Assembly (NCBI GenBank): GCA_963775235.1
Contig: CAVZHY010000005.1
Coordinates: forward strand, 372,001-436,000
Direction: 5' to 3'
Origin: JBBDMC01 sp963775235
Lineage (GTDB): Bacteria > Pseudomonadota > Alphaproteobacteria > Rhizobiales > Kaistiaceae
DNA length: 64,000 bases
Shown here: one piece after another, positions 17,643 to 26,044 of the stretch
Layout: each line of letters begins with the position of its first letter
Numbering within the stretch: the first letter of the stretch is position 1
Notes under the pieces: generated by a model
What the model was told of the DNA's origin: nothing
Databases searched by the model: none
What the model saw: the letters and a program-made list of their open reading frames with translations, nothing else
Translations under genes and position numbers: made by a program

Positions 17643-19003
17643 CAGCGTTTCCTTTTGCGACCGGCGCCTACGTCGGCGAGAATCCGGTCCGTGACGGCGG
17701 CCGCGGCGTCAATAGACGGTGCGAGGTCGAACGCCGCTATCAGTGTGTCGCGCGCGGCGGGTGGAACGTCTAAATCGTCGGCTAGCACGTCCTGGAGCGG
17801 GCGGCCGGTGGTGCGGACGCTGTCGGCAGCTTTTTCCACCAACCGATGGGCGGCGGCGCGGCCGAGCGGCGGTGCGAGGGCTGCCGCGGCTTCGCCAGCG
17901 AACAGCAGACCGCGGGTGATGTCGAGGTTGGCGCGCATGCGTTCCTTGTCGACGGTCAGGCCTTCGGCGAGACGACGCCCTTCGCGGAGCGCTGCGGAGG
18001 CCAATCCGAAGAGCTGCGGCAGACTGTTCCATTCGGCGTGCCAGGGGCCCGTAGGGCGCTGTCCCTGGGCTGACATGGCATTGACGAGGGTGGCCAGAAA
18101 ACCGCCGGCGGCGGCGTGCGTGGCGAGAATAATCGTTGAGGAGACCGGGTTTCGCTTGTGGGGCATGGCGGAGGAGCCGCCGCGGCCGGGGACGTAGGGT
18201 TCGGCGACCTCGCCGACCTCGGTGGATGTCAGAAAAGCCACGTCTGCCGCCATTTTAGCGAGGGCGCCGAGGAGGATGGCGAGCCACGAGCCGGCCTCTG
18301 CCGGCCGCGCCCGCAGTGTGTGCCATGGGGCTGCGGGGCCTGTTACGTTGAGCTGTTTCGCATATGCGCCGCGCACTGCGTTGGCGGTGCGAGAGAGTGA
18401 GGACAGCGTCCCCACCGGACCGTCGAGGGAGGCGACGAGGACCCGCTCGCGCAGGCGCGGAAGATCGGCGGCGACGTCGGCGATGCCGGCGAGCCAGACG
18501 GCGGCCGTGTAGCCGAACGTGATCGGCGCGGCGTGCTGGCCGTAGGTGCGGCCGACCTGGGGGGTCTTGCGATGGGCGCGGGCCATGCGGGAAAGGCCGG
18601 CGACGATCGCAGCGAGTTCCGCCTCGATCAGGTCGAAGGCATCGCGCATCTGGAGGACGAGCGCGGTGTCGAGAAGGTCCTGGCTGGTGGCACCGTAATG
18701 GACGTGAGCGCGCAGGCGCTCCGGCAGCTTCGCCTCCAGGGCCTTGACGAAGGGAATGGAGGGGACGCCGGCGTTGGCCGTCTCGGCGCCGAGGGCGGCG
18801 AGGTCGAAGTCGTCCGGCGACAGGCGGCGGATGGCCGGGGCAAGTCCCTTGGGGACAAGGCCATGGGCGGCTTCGGCGCGCGCCAGCGCCTCCTCGACCT
18901 TGAGCATGGCGGCGAGCCGGGCGCGGTCGGAAAAGACGGACGCCATCCCGGCGGTCGCGAAGAGCGGGCCGGTGAGGGCGGAATCGAGCGCCGAGAACGT
19001 CAT
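17642..19003 (-). CDS. pcaB: 3-carboxy-cis,cis-muconate cycloisomerase
   Basis: A 453-residue member of the fumarase/aspartase superfamily. The catalytic loop GGSSAMPHKRNPVSSTIILA is intact, and the conserved HYGATSQDLLDTALVLQMRD segment lies near residue 100. It cyclises 3-carboxymuconate to 4-carboxymuconolactone. It shares superfamily motifs with adenylosuccinate lyase, but position between pobA and pcaL settles the call. Both ends overlap neighbours: ATGA with pobA, TGATG with pcaL. Confidence 0.95.
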   Translation of the reverse strand: MTFSALDSALTGPLFATAGMASVFSDRARLAAMLKVEEALARAEAAHGLVPKGLAPAIRRLSPDDFDLAALGAETANAGVPSIPFVKALEAKLPERLRAHVHYGATSQDLLDTALVLQMRDAFDLIEAELAAIVAGLSRMARAHRKTPQVGRTYGQHAAPITFGYTAAVWLAGIADVAADLPRLRERVLVASLDGPVGTLSSLSRTANAVRGAYAKQLNVTGPAAPWHTLRARPAEAGSWLAILLGALAKMAADVAFLTSTEVGEVAEPYVPGRGGSSAMPHKRNPVSSTIILATHAAAGGFLATLVNAMSAQGQRPTGPWHAEWNSLPQLFGLASAALREGRRLAEGLTVDKERMRANLDITRGLLFAGEAAAALAPPLGRAAAHRLVEKAADSVRTTGRPLQDVLADDLDVPPAARDTLIAAFDLAPSIDAAAAVTDRILADVGAGRKRKR

Positions 19004-20199
19004 TGCACCACGGGCTCGTCGAAGGGGAGGCCGACGTAGTTCTCGGCAAGGGCCGTCATGGCGGCCCTGGAGCCGGTGACGTAGTCGAGCTCAGCGGTCT
19101 GGCGGCGGCGATCGAAAGGCGAGTCGGCGCGGTTCACGTGGAGCATCGTCGTCATCCACCAGGAGAAGCGCTGGGCCTTCCAAACGCGCCTCAGGCAGAG
19201 CGTTGAATAGCCGTCGAGGAAGCGCCTGTCGCCGGACTTGTAGAACGCGACGATTGCGGCCGTCAGGTTACGGACGTCGGCGAGGGCGAGGTTCATGCCC
19301 TTGGCACCTGTCGGCGGCACGATGTGCGCGGAATCACCGGCCAGGAACAGGCTTCCGTATTGCATTGGCTCGGTGACGAAGCTGCGCATGGGCGTGATGC
19401 CCTTCTGCAGCACCGGCCCCTCGGGAATGCGAAAGCCCCCATCGGCGAGGGCCGTGCGCTTCTGCAACTCGTCCCAGACGCGCTCGTCCGGCCAGTCGGC
19501 GATGTCCTCGTCCGGCTCAACCTGCAAGTAGTAGCGCTGGAGGGTCGGCGAGCGGGTCGACAACAGGGCGAAGCCATCGTCGGTGTGGGTGTAGATCAAT
19601 TCGTGCGACGCCTGAGGGGATTCGGACAGGATGCCGAGCCAGGCGAACGGATAATCACGGTCGAAGGAAGTCAGCATGCCGGCGGGAAACGATGGACGGC
19701 AAATGCCGTGAAAGCCATCGCAGCCGGCGACGAAGTCACACCGGATTTCCGATGATTGCCCGTCTTTGCGGAAAATGATCCGCGGCTGGTCGCCGTCGAA
19801 ATCCTTCACCGCGACATCGCTCACCTCGAAATGAATCGTGCCGCCAGCGGCAAGGCGCGCGGCGATAATGTCTTTCACGACCTCCTGCTGGCCATAGACG
19901 ATGATGCGCTTGCCGCCGGTCAGCGACGGGAAGTCAATGCGATGTCCGCGACGGTTGAAGCGGATCTCGATGCCTTCGTGGAATTGCCCTTCCGCGTGCA
20001 TGCGCTCGCCGAGTCCTGCCTCGTCGAGCATGTCGGCTGCACCTTGTTCCAGGACGCCGGCGCGAATGCGGTTCTCGACGTAGCCGCGGCTGCGGTCCTC
20101 GATGACGATCGACTCGATGCCGTGGGCGGCAAGGAGATGCGAGAGCAGGAGTCCCGCTGGTCCGGCGCCAACGATTCCAACCTGGGTGCGTTCGATCAT
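19000..20199 (-). CDS. pobA: 4-hydroxybenzoate 3-monooxygenase
   Basis: A 399-residue FAD monooxygenase. It has the dinucleotide-binding opening TQVGIVGAGPAGLLLSHLLA, the segment RIRAGVLEQGAADMLDEAGL typical of p-hydroxybenzoate hydroxylase, and the second FAD motif LAGDSAHIVPPTGAKGMNLA. It hydroxylates 4-hydroxybenzoate to protocatechuate using NAD(P)H and oxygen, feeding the dioxygenase encoded further on. Length and motif spacing match the Pseudomonas enzyme. A repeat-rich gap of about 450 bases separates it from the upstream aldehyde dehydrogenase, so it may have its own promoter. Confidence 0.96.
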   Translation of the reverse strand: MIERTQVGIVGAGPAGLLLSHLLAAHGIESIVIEDRSRGYVENRIRAGVLEQGAADMLDEAGLGERMHAEGQFHEGIEIRFNRRGHRIDFPSLTGGKRIIVYGQQEVVKDIIAARLAAGGTIHFEVSDVAVKDFDGDQPRIIFRKDGQSSEIRCDFVAGCDGFHGICRPSFPAGMLTSFDRDYPFAWLGILSESPQASHELIYTHTDDGFALLSTRSPTLQRYYLQVEPDEDIADWPDERVWDELQKRTALADGGFRIPEGPVLQKGITPMRSFVTEPMQYGSLFLAGDSAHIVPPTGAKGMNLALADVRNLTAAIVAFYKSGDRRFLDGYSTLCLRRVWKAQRFSWWMTTMLHVNRADSPFDRRRQTAELDYVTGSRAAMTALAENYVGLPFDEPVVQ

Positions 20200-20251
20200 G
20201 GCCGGCGGTCCACGGCCGGTTTAGGCCACCGGCGTCCGGCAAGCGCGCCGA

Positions 20252-20640
20252 ACCCTCCCCTTGCGGGAGGGTCAAAACGCGCGGTGCCGCGCGTTTTGGG
20301 GAGGGGTTGTGCCATTTCCCCCTCACCCTGTCCCTCTCCCCACCGAAATCGGAAACACCCGATTTCGGTGGGGAGAGGGGACGCCGACTGCAGTGTCGGC
20401 GCTTGTCTTGGAGGTGTTGACCACCCTGCGTAGAAAGTTGATGACGGCGGGGTCGCGGCCGTCAAACCCCTCCCCGAAACTGCTGGCGCAGTTTCGACCC
20501 TCCCGCAAGGGGAGGGTTGGCGTCGGGGTTGCCGCCTCACCCTGTTTCTCTAGTTCGCTGCGCTCGCAAGAGAAACAGCCCTCTCCCGCAAGGGGAGAGG
20601 AGGAGTCCTCCTCACCCTGGGCGTGGCGCAACGGTGCAAG
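20252..20640. repeat. Cluster of nested inverted repeats between aldehyde dehydrogenase and pobA
   Basis: The gap holds at least four hairpin-forming units. A 21-base GC-rich unit at 20252-20272 (ACCCTCCCCTTGCGGGAGGGT) recurs exactly inverted at 20497-20517. Inside or beside these lie CAAAACGCGCGG/CCGCGCGTTTTG (20273-20298), arms of 21 bases around a 6-base loop (20332-20352 with 20359-20379), CGAAACTGC/GCAGTTTCG (20475-20496) and CTGTTTCTCT/AGAGAAACAG (about 20553-20578). They resemble REP/BIME-like palindromic elements spread through some alphaproteobacterial genomes. No transposase and no convincing coding frame is present. Confidence 0.8.
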
Positions 20641-20657
20641 CGAGGGCGGTTGATCCA

Positions 20658-22106
20658 TCAGAAGGGGTAGTGCATCGGCTCGGTCTGGATCGTGATCCAG
20701 CGCATCTCGGTGAACTCGTCGATTGCGGCCTTGCCGCCGAAACGGCCGTAGCCGCTCGACTTGACGCCGCCGAACGGCATCTGCGCCTCGTCGTGAACGG
20801 TCGGTCCGTTGATGTGGCAGATGCCCGACTCGATGCGCCGGGCGACCTTGAGGGCGCGGCCGATGTCCCTGGAATAGACGGCAGCCGAGAGGCCGTATTC
20901 GGTATCGTTGGCGACGCGCACGGCTTCATCATCGCCGTCGACGCGGATAACGCAGGTCACCGGTCCGAACGATTCCTGATGATAGAGGTCCATGCGGTCG
21001 GTCACGCGGTCAACCACGGTGGCGTTCATGATGGCCGTGTCGCTGGGGCCGCCCGTAAGCACCTTGGCGCCCTTGGCGACCGCGTCCCGGATAAGCTCGC
21101 CGACGCGCGCGGCCGCCTCAAGCGTGATGCAGGAACCGAGGACAACGTGACCGCGGGGATCGCCGGCCGGCAGGGCGGAAGCCTTGGCGGCGAACTTTTC
21201 GAGAAAGGCGGCAGCGATCTTTTCGTCGACGATGATCTTCTCGGTGGACATGCAAATCTGGCCGGCGTTGGCGAAGGCACCGAAAGCGGCGGCGTTGACC
21301 GCCTCATCGATGTCGGCGTCGTCAAGCACGATCAGCGGCGCCTTGCCGCCAAGCTCAAGCAGCACCGGCTTCAGATGGCGCGCCGCCGTCTCGGCGATGA
21401 TCCGGCCGACGCGGGTGGCGCCAGTGAAATTGATCCGCTTCACCTTCGGATGCTCGATCAGCGCTTCGACGATCTTGTGTGCGTCCTCCGGGGCATTGGA
21501 GACGAGGTTGATGGCGCCCTTGGGCAGGCCCGCCTCGCGGAAGGCATCGACGATCAGCGCGTGGGTGCGCGGGCACTTCTCCGAGGCCTTGAACACAACC
21601 GTATTGCCACAGGCGAGCGGCATCGCGACCGAACGCACGCCGAGAATGATCGGGGCGTTCCACGGCGCGATCGACAGGACGACGCCGGCCGGCACGCGGA
21701 TGGCGAGCGCGGTGGAACCCGGCCGGTTCGACGGGATAACTTCGCCGGTGATCTGTGTGGTCATCGAAGCCGCCTCCCGGATCATGTCGGCGGCGAGACC
21801 AACGTTGAAGTGCGACCAATGGGCGGGACTGCCGGTCTCGGTGACGACGGCGGCGGCGAAATCGTCGGCTTTCCCCTCCAGGAGATCGGCGGCCTTCAGC
21901 AGCACCTTGCGCCGCTCGCCCGGCGGCGTCTCCGACCAGACGGGAAACGCCGCGGCGGCGGCATCGGCGGCAGCCCTGGCGTCGGCGACGGAGGCGGCCG
22001 CGGCGCGGGTGGCGATGTCGCCGGTCACCGGGTCGAGGCGATCGAACGTGCGCGCATCGCCGGCGGCGACCTCGCGGTCGGCGATGATCAGCTTGGTGTG
22101 GAACAT
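20658..22106 (-). CDS. Aldehyde dehydrogenase, vanillin/hydroxybenzaldehyde dehydrogenase type
   Basis: A 482-residue NAD(P)-dependent aldehyde dehydrogenase. The general base glutamate is in VLLELGGKAPLIVLDDADID and the catalytic cysteine in FANAGQICMSTEKI. The C-terminal stretch GICHINGPTVHDEAQMPFGG with KSSGYGRFGG and the ending EPMHYPF are typical of the vanillin and salicylaldehyde dehydrogenase subgroup. It lies upstream of pobA on the same strand, so the likely job is oxidation of 4-hydroxybenzaldehyde to 4-hydroxybenzoate (inference from context). Vanillin would need a separate demethylase, not seen here. Confidence 0.88.
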   Translation of the reverse strand: MFHTKLIIADREVAAGDARTFDRLDPVTGDIATRAAAASVADARAAADAAAAAFPVWSETPPGERRKVLLKAADLLEGKADDFAAAVVTETGSPAHWSHFNVGLAADMIREAASMTTQITGEVIPSNRPGSTALAIRVPAGVVLSIAPWNAPIILGVRSVAMPLACGNTVVFKASEKCPRTHALIVDAFREAGLPKGAINLVSNAPEDAHKIVEALIEHPKVKRINFTGATRVGRIIAETAARHLKPVLLELGGKAPLIVLDDADIDEAVNAAAFGAFANAGQICMSTEKIIVDEKIAAAFLEKFAAKASALPAGDPRGHVVLGSCITLEAAARVGELIRDAVAKGAKVLTGGPSDTAIMNATVVDRVTDRMDLYHQESFGPVTCVIRVDGDDEAVRVANDTEYGLSAAVYSRDIGRALKVARRIESGICHINGPTVHDEAQMPFGGVKSSGYGRFGGKAAIDEFTEMRWITIQTEPMHYPF

Positions 22107-22522
22107 GAGACTGTTCTCCGGTTGGCGTCCGCGCGGGGCGGCCGCAGCTTTATTGCCGCGCGGCGGGACGCTGCGGGAGATTCAATCGGACCGGCATCGC
22201 GACGGTCATTCGTGCCAGCTGTGAGCGAGCACAACCGATCCCACGGGGCTGTCGGTCTGCGCTCGGGCCTGGGTCACGGCCGCGCGGCGATCGTTGCGAT
22301 CAACCGGGTGATCCTCTCCTCCCGGAGGCCTCCGCCGACGTCCTGTTGCGCCAGAACAAAGCGTTCGGCCCGGCGAGCTTGCCGCAGCGGGGGCGGTCCG
22401 TCGAGCGTTAGTTTGCACTCCAACTTTGCCGATGAATGCCTCCCGCTTGACCGACGCCGTTCGTCGTTCGATTATCGAACGTTCGTTCGCTATTCGGGCA
22501 TCATCGAACAAGGTCGCGTGCA
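22107..22522. other. Divergent intergenic region, aldehyde dehydrogenase / IclR regulator
   Basis: About 415 bases between divergent starts. No coding frame here is convincing. The right end carries the operator-like palindrome described separately. The rest is GC-rich with no recognisable element and presumably contains the promoters of both transcription units. Confidence 0.5.
22466..22509. promoter_or_regulatory. Putative PcaR/PobR-type operator
   Basis: A perfect 15-base palindrome GTTCGATTATCGAAC (22466-22480) matches all but two positions of the PcaR box GTTCGATAATCGCAC known from Pseudomonas putida. A weaker copy, GTTCGCTATTCGGGC, begins 19 bases later at 22485, and a further CGAAC half-site lies at 22505-22509. 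The array lies 13-57 bases before the IclR regulator start, a position suited to autoregulation and to control of the divergent operon. Confidence 0.65.
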
Positions 22523-23332
22523 GTGTCAACGGTCGGCCGCTCAACCAGGCGCACCACCACGGAGGCCCGCCCGGCCGCCGACAAGGAGTTCATGGCGACC
22601 CTTGCGAAAGGGCTGGCGGTGCTCGGATCGTTCGGTGCGGCGCGGCCGTCGATGACGCTGTCGGAGGCGGCGGCGGCCAACGACCTGTCCCGGGCGGCGG
22701 CACGCCGGGTGCTGAGGACGCTGGCGGAACTGGGCTACGTCACCCGCAACGGGCGGGCCTTCTCGCTGGCGCCGCGCATTCTCGAGCTCGGCTTCGCCTA
22801 CCTCACGACCCAGTCGTGGGTCGACCGGGCCGAACCGCTGATGAAGGAGCTCAGCCACAACGTGCGGGAATCCTGCTCGGCGGCGATCCTGCAGGGGAGC
22901 GAGATCGTATACGTGGCACGGATGTCGGCACCGCACCGGCTGATGTCGACGGCGATCGCCATTGGCACGCGCCTGCCGGCCTTTTACACCTCTCTCGGAC
23001 GCGTCCAGCTCGGCTTCCTCGACGAGGAGGAACTTCGCCAGCGGCTTGCGGCGAGTCATGCGGTCGCCCACACGCCGCGCGCGCTCACCGATCCTGAGGC
23101 GCTTGTCGCCCGTATCACCGGCGATCACGCGCAGGGCTACTCCATCGTCGACGAGGAACTGGAGACGGGCCTGCGATCCCTCGCGGTGCCGGTCGTCACC
23201 CGCGCCGGCGTCAACGTCGGCGCGATCAACCTGTCGACGCACTCCAGCCGCACCAGCCGCAACGAATTGCGCGAGCGTTTCCTGCCGCCGCTCGCCGCGG
23301 TCGCGCGAGAGATTTCCAGGGCGCTGGTGTAA
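22523..23332 (+). CDS. IclR-family transcriptional regulator (PcaR/PobR-like)
   Basis: A 269-residue regulator. The N-terminal winged helix reads EFMATLAKGLAVLGSF, then LSEAAAANDLSRAAARRVLR and TLAELGYVTRNGRAFSLAPR, and the IclR effector domain follows (IVYVARMSAPHRLMSTAI, YSIVDEELETGLRSLAVPV). The start is the GTG with AAGG nine bases upstream; an ATG at 22592 is a shorter alternative. The PcaR/PcaU/PobR group of IclR proteins activates protocatechuate and hydroxybenzoate genes in response to beta-ketoadipate, protocatechuate or 4-hydroxybenzoate. Divergent position and the operator support that role here. Confidence 0.9.
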   Translation: MSTVGRSTRRTTTEARPAADKEFMATLAKGLAVLGSFGAARPSMTLSEAAAANDLSRAAARRVLRTLAELGYVTRNGRAFSLAPRILELGFAYLTTQSWVDRAEPLMKELSHNVRESCSAAILQGSEIVYVARMSAPHRLMSTAIAIGTRLPAFYTSLGRVQLGFLDEEELRQRLAASHAVAHTPRALTDPEALVARITGDHAQGYSIVDEELETGLRSLAVPVVTRAGVNVGAINLSTHSSRTSRNELRERFLPPLAAVAREISRALV

Positions 23333-23406
23333 ACTACGAGGCTTGGCGGCGCGCGGTCCATCAGCGCGCGTCGTGATGACCACGCTGTCGCCACCTTCGG
23401 GGTGTT

Positions 23407-24942
23407 ATGATTCGCACGTCACTTGGGGTCGGAGACGTGTTCGGACTGGTTTTCGACGTTGCCGTGATCGGCGGCGGCATCAACGGGACGGCGATTGCCC
23501 GAGACGCGGCCGGACGCGGGCTCTCGGTCTTTCTGTGCGACCAGGGCGATCTTGCCGGCGGCGCGTCGTCGGCGACCACCAAACTCGTCCACGGCGGACT
23601 GCACTATCTCCAGAGTCTCAAGTGGCGCCCGCTACGCGAGGCGCTGGTGGAACGCGAGATTCTCATGGCGGCGGCGCCGCACCTGGTACGGCCGTTCCGG
23701 GTGGTGCTGCCGCACCACGAGCGCCAGTGGCCGCGCTGGGCGCTCGGGCTCGGGCTGTTCGCCGCCGACCACCTCGCCCGCAGCTCGCTGCCGGCGAGCG
23801 GCCGCGTCGAGGTGCGCGGCGAGGAGGACGAGAGCGTCCTCATGCCTCACTTCGAGGTCGCGTTCGCGTACTCCGACTGCCTGGCCGACGACGCGCGGCT
23901 GGTGATGCTGAACGCGGTCGATGCGCGCACCCATGGCGCCTCGATCTATCCGCGCGTGCGCTGCGTGGTGGCGGAACGCGACGGCGAGCGCTGGCGGCTG
24001 TCGCTGGAGTCGGCGGTCACCGGCGAGCGGTTCACAGTGATCGCCGGGGTGCTGATCAACGCCGCGGGTCCGTGGGCGGGCGACGTGCTCGACCATGTGG
24101 TGCACACCGAGCGGCGGGTGCGGGTGCGGCTGACGAAGCGCAGCCACATCGTCGTGCGCCGCCGGCACGACGGCGGCGCCTACGCCCTGCCGACGGCGGA
24201 CGGGCGCATCGTCTACGCGCTGCCCTACGAGCGCGACTTCATGCTGATCGGCGCGGCGAGCGGCCGCTTCGAGGGCGACCCGGCGGCGGCGCGGGTCGAG
24301 CCGCGCGAGGTCCACTATCTGCTCGACGTTGCCGGGCAGTATTTCGAGGAGCCGCCCGATGCCGCCGACGTGGTGGCGAGCTTCGCGGGCGTGTGCGCGC
24401 TGCCGGAGGAGCACGTGCCTGCCGCGGGCGACAGCGCCGTCATCGTCGACGCGCCGACCCATCTGGCGCCGATGATCTCGGTCTTCGGCGGCGCGCTGAC
24501 GACGCACCGGCGGCTCGCCGAACGGGTCGTCGGCCAGATCGGCCGTTTCCGCTCCATCGGCGGGCCGTGGACGGCGAAGACGACGCTGCCCGGCGGCAAC
24601 CTGCCGGCAGACGGGGTTGGCGGGCTGGGGCGGGCGCTCCGCGGCGCCTACCCGTTCATCAGCGACACCCACGCCGCCCGGCTTGCGACCGCATATGGCA
24701 CCCGCGCGCAGGCAATCCTTGCCGGCAGGCGGCAGGCGGCCGACCTCGGCACGGGGTTCGGCGGCGACCTGACGCAGGCCGAGGTGGATTTCCTCAAGAC
24801 CGAGGAATGGGCGATGACCGCCGAGGACGTGCTGTGGCGGCGCTCCAAGCTCGGGCTGGTGCTGTCGAAGGGGGAGGTGGCGGCGCTCGATCGCTGGCTC
24901 GCCGCCGATCCGGGCGTGCACCCGGCGACCGTGGTGGCGTGA
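23407..24942 (+). CDS. glpD: Glycerol-3-phosphate dehydrogenase (FAD, aerobic)
   Basis: A 511-residue flavoprotein. The FAD site is FDVAVIGGGINGTAIARDAA, followed by GGASSATTKLVHGGLHYLQ, the signature of GlpD. INAAGPWAGDVLDH and GSGRF-like SGRFEGDP segments follow, and the C-terminal DAO_C domain runs through EEWAMTAEDVLWRRSKLGL. It oxidises glycerol-3-phosphate to dihydroxyacetone phosphate at the membrane and passes electrons to quinone. No glycerol kinase or facilitator is next to it. It follows the IclR regulator by 74 bases; a link to that regulator is unlikely. Confidence 0.94.
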   Translation: MIRTSLGVGDVFGLVFDVAVIGGGINGTAIARDAAGRGLSVFLCDQGDLAGGASSATTKLVHGGLHYLQSLKWRPLREALVEREILMAAAPHLVRPFRVVLPHHERQWPRWALGLGLFAADHLARSSLPASGRVEVRGEEDESVLMPHFEVAFAYSDCLADDARLVMLNAVDARTHGASIYPRVRCVVAERDGERWRLSLESAVTGERFTVIAGVLINAAGPWAGDVLDHVVHTERRVRVRLTKRSHIVVRRRHDGGAYALPTADGRIVYALPYERDFMLIGAASGRFEGDPAAARVEPREVHYLLDVAGQYFEEPPDAADVVASFAGVCALPEEHVPAAGDSAVIVDAPTHLAPMISVFGGALTTHRRLAERVVGQIGRFRSIGGPWTAKTTLPGGNLPADGVGGLGRALRGAYPFISDTHAARLATAYGTRAQAILAGRRQAADLGTGFGGDLTQAEVDFLKTEEWAMTAEDVLWRRSKLGLVLSKGEVAALDRWLAADPGVHPATVVA

Positions 24943-25001
24943 CACCTTCCGGCGGCCCGATTTCAGTGCTAGGGCGGGTGTGAAAAAGGGGCCCCACGCG
25001 A

Positions 25002-25430
25002 ATGATGTTCAAGGCCGGAAACTGGACCTCGGGGATGTTGGCGCTCGGCATGGCCGCCGCCGCGGTGCTGGCAGCAGGCGCGCCCGCATTCGCGGACAAG
25101 ATCGCCAATCCGGTCGCCGTGTTCACCGGCCTCGACAAGATCACCGGCCGCACCATCTCGTTCGACGTCTATGTCGACGAGACGGTGCAGTTCGGGGCGC
25201 TGCAGGTGACGCCAAAGGTATGCTACACGCGCCCGGCGACGGAGGAGCCGCGCACCGACGCGTTCGTGCAGGTCGACGAGATCACGCTCAACCACAAGGT
25301 CCAGCGCATCTTCTCCGGCTGGATGTTCGCGGCGAGCCCCGGCCTCAACGCCGTCGACCACCCCGTCTATGACGTGTGGCTGACCAACTGCAAGATGTCC
25401 TCGACCGTACCGCCGCCGGCCATGCGGTAG
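25002..25430 (+). CDS. DUF2155 domain-containing secreted protein
   Basis: A 142-residue protein with a signal peptide (GMLALGMAAAAVLAAGAPAFA). The mature part AVFTGLDKITGRTISFDVYV, FGALQVTPKVCYTRP and FSGWMFAASPGLNAVDHPVYD matches the DUF2155 family of Alphaproteobacteria, whose function is unknown. Two cysteines (VCYTRP and LTNCKM) may form a disulfide. In this group the gene is usually next to aat, as here. The last 64 bases overlap the 3' end of aat on the other strand. Confidence 0.88.
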   Translation: MMFKAGNWTSGMLALGMAAAAVLAAGAPAFADKIANPVAVFTGLDKITGRTISFDVYVDETVQFGALQVTPKVCYTRPATEEPRTDAFVQVDEITLNHKVQRIFSGWMFAASPGLNAVDHPVYDVWLTNCKMSSTVPPPAMR

Positions 25431-26038
25431 AAATCGGCGTTGGCGGCGACGGCAGCGTCGAGAAGGCGCTGGTAGGCGCGCTTGTCGATGTCGATGGCGC
25501 CGAACTGCTTCAGGTGATTGGTGGTGAACTGGGTGTCCAGCAGGCGGAAGCCGCCGACCTCGAGCCGCGCCACCAGATAGGTGAGGGCGATCTTGGAGGC
25601 GTCGCGGGCGCGGGAGAACATGCTCTCGCCGAAGAATGCGGCGCCGAGACGGACGCCGTAGAGGCCGCCGACCAGCTCGCCGTCGAGCCAGGTCTCCACC
25701 GTGTGGCAATGGCCGAGCTCGAACAGCTCGCGGTAGAGCCGCCGGATGCGGGCGTTGATCCACGTCTTCGGGCGCGCGGGCGTGGCGGCGGCGCAGCCGT
25801 CGATGACGGCGTCGAAGTCGCGATCGATGTGCACCTGGTAGGGCTGGGCGGCGATGGTCCGTCTCAGCCGCCGCGGGATGTGGAAACGGTCGAGCGGGAT
25901 GATGCCGCGCACCTCCGGCTCGATCCAGTAGAGGCCGGGGTCGTCGGCCGATTCGGCCATGGGGAAGATGCCGACGGCGTAAGCCTTGAGCAGCACCTGT
26001 GGGGTGATCTCGAGGAGGACGTCGTTACGCGCGACCAT
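25367..26038 (-). CDS. aat: Leucyl/phenylalanyl-tRNA--protein transferase
   Basis: A 223-residue enzyme that adds Leu or Phe from tRNA to N-terminal Arg or Lys for the N-end rule degradation pathway. Conserved segments are LLKAYAVGIFPMAESADDPG, LYWIEPEVRGIIPLDRFHIP, ETWLDGELVGGLYGVRLGAA and FFGESMFSR. Length and motif order are normal. It follows accC by six bases and likely shares its transcript. Its 3' end overlaps the convergent DUF2155 gene. Confidence 0.95.
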   Translation of the reverse strand: MVARNDVLLEITPQVLLKAYAVGIFPMAESADDPGLYWIEPEVRGIIPLDRFHIPRRLRRTIAAQPYQVHIDRDFDAVIDGCAAATPARPKTWINARIRRLYRELFELGHCHTVETWLDGELVGGLYGVRLGAAFFGESMFSRARDASKIALTYLVARLEVGGFRLLDTQFTTNHLKQFGAIDIDKRAYQRLLDAAVAANADFYRMAGGGTVEDILQLVSHTS

Positions 26039-26044
26039 GGAACC

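Noticed and set aside
20517..22655. Open frame of 712 codons on the plus strand opposite the aldehyde dehydrogenase
   Set aside because: Antisense to a conserved enzyme, crosses the repeat cluster and the operator; no domain.
23632..24945. Open frame of 437 codons on the minus strand opposite glpD
   Set aside because: glpD has complete FAD motifs; the antisense product is low-complexity and unrelated to anything known.
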